This document shows, piece by piece, positions 5,017-5,164 of a stretch of DNA of 5,164 bases. A program made the translations under genes and the position numbers. The notes under the pieces were generated by a model that was given only the letters and a program-made list of their open reading frames with translations, did no database searches and had not been told where the DNA came from. The stretch comes from REEP01 sp964517265 (lineage in GTDB: Bacteria; Pseudomonadota; Alphaproteobacteria; Rhodospirillales; Defluviicoccaceae), in NCBI GenBank assembly GCA_964517265.1, contig CAZFBS010000094.1, forward strand, positions 1 through 5,164. The letters are read 5' to 3'. How positions within the stretch are numbered: the stretch's first letter is position 1; each line of letters starts with the position of its first letter.

Positions 5017-5164
5017 ATGCAGGTATTCATCAGTCACTCCTCGAAGGACAAGCCGGCGGTCGAGGCCCTTGCCGAAGCCTTGCATACGCGCGGGATCGCG
5101 GTCTGGCTCGACTGATCTTCCCCCGGAAAAGATACTGCTGGCGAATGAGTTGGAGCGGATGAGG
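5017..5164 (+). pseudogene. N-terminus of a TIR-domain protein, frame broken and cut by the window edge
   Basis: From the ATG, 32 codons read MQVFISHSSKDK, then an amphipathic helix (PAVEALAEALHTRG), then IAVWLD, and end at TGA (5113-5115). This is the first strand, first helix and second strand of a TIR domain: FISHSSKD is the box-1 signature and VWLD the second-strand signature. TIR domains in bacteria often hydrolyse NAD or make signalling nucleotides in anti-phage defence. The catalytic Glu would lie further on and is not in view. In the +1 frame the bases from 5114 read DLPPEKILLANELERMR to the last base, which can follow VWLD much as the PPG segment does in normal TIR domains. A one-base insertion near 5113, or a sequencing error there, would explain the break. 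The alternative is a truncated gene whose downstream part belongs to something else. A good ribosome binding site supports the start. Confidence 0.6.

Noticed and set aside
4858..5085. Leftward open frame of 75 codons near the right edge
   Set aside because: It is Pro/Gly/Arg-rich, lacks a Shine-Dalgarno, and is antisense to the TIR start, which has a clear motif and ribosome binding site.
4350..5164. Integrated element using the tRNA 3' end as attachment site
   Set aside because: I found no second copy of the tRNA 3' end and no integrase in the window. The small protein gene beside the tRNA has the same codon bias as the core genes.

Overview
The window is very GC-rich with strong G/C bias at third codon positions. 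It encodes a poly-beta-hydroxybutyrate-type acetoacetyl-CoA reductase, an AcuI-type acrylyl-CoA reductase and a dihydroorotase of the form I associate with alphaproteobacteria. Together these suggest an alphaproteobacterium, possibly Rhodospirillales-like; the order is an inference from protein style and base composition only.

Left part (1-1740, minus strand). A 134-residue zincin-like metallopeptidase (49-453) lies downstream of phbB (535-1257), both reading leftward. A bidirectional hairpin terminator (463-498) separates them, so the metallopeptidase probably depends on read-through or on its own weak start signals. Beyond the metallopeptidase stop is a 14-bp tandem duplication held between inverted repeats (5-46). 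The 480 bases upstream of phbB hold no intact gene. They contain a leftward protein-like open frame without a start codon (about 1259-1555), a hairpin with a TTGACA in its loop, and a rightward promoter for the next gene.

Middle part (1741-4221, plus strand). A complete dihydroorotase gene (1741-3072) stands without pyrB or other pyrimidine genes in view. It is followed after 147 bases by acuI (3220-4221), which has its own Shine-Dalgarno and a plausible promoter. PhbB and AcuI both act on short acyl-CoA intermediates (PHB synthesis; acrylyl-CoA reduction to propionyl-CoA), but they are divergently oriented and not one operon.

Right part (4222-5164, plus strand). A clear promoter precedes a tRNA with a CAU anticodon (4297-4373, probably elongator tRNA-Met). 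Only 23 bases later comes a 98-residue very basic small protein with its own ribosome binding site, which may share the tRNA promoter. About 320 bases without a gene but with several hairpins follow. Then comes the first part of a TIR-domain gene (5017 onward) whose frame breaks after 32 codons and appears to resume in the +1 frame up to the window edge.

Most of the window is ordinary housekeeping and carbon metabolism. The parts most worth a second look are the TIR gene start near a tRNA, the tRNA/small-protein pair, the orphan frame upstream of phbB, and the Gln in place of a metal-binding His in the dihydroorotase. I see no convincing new system within the window; the TIR fragment could be the edge of one lying to the right.
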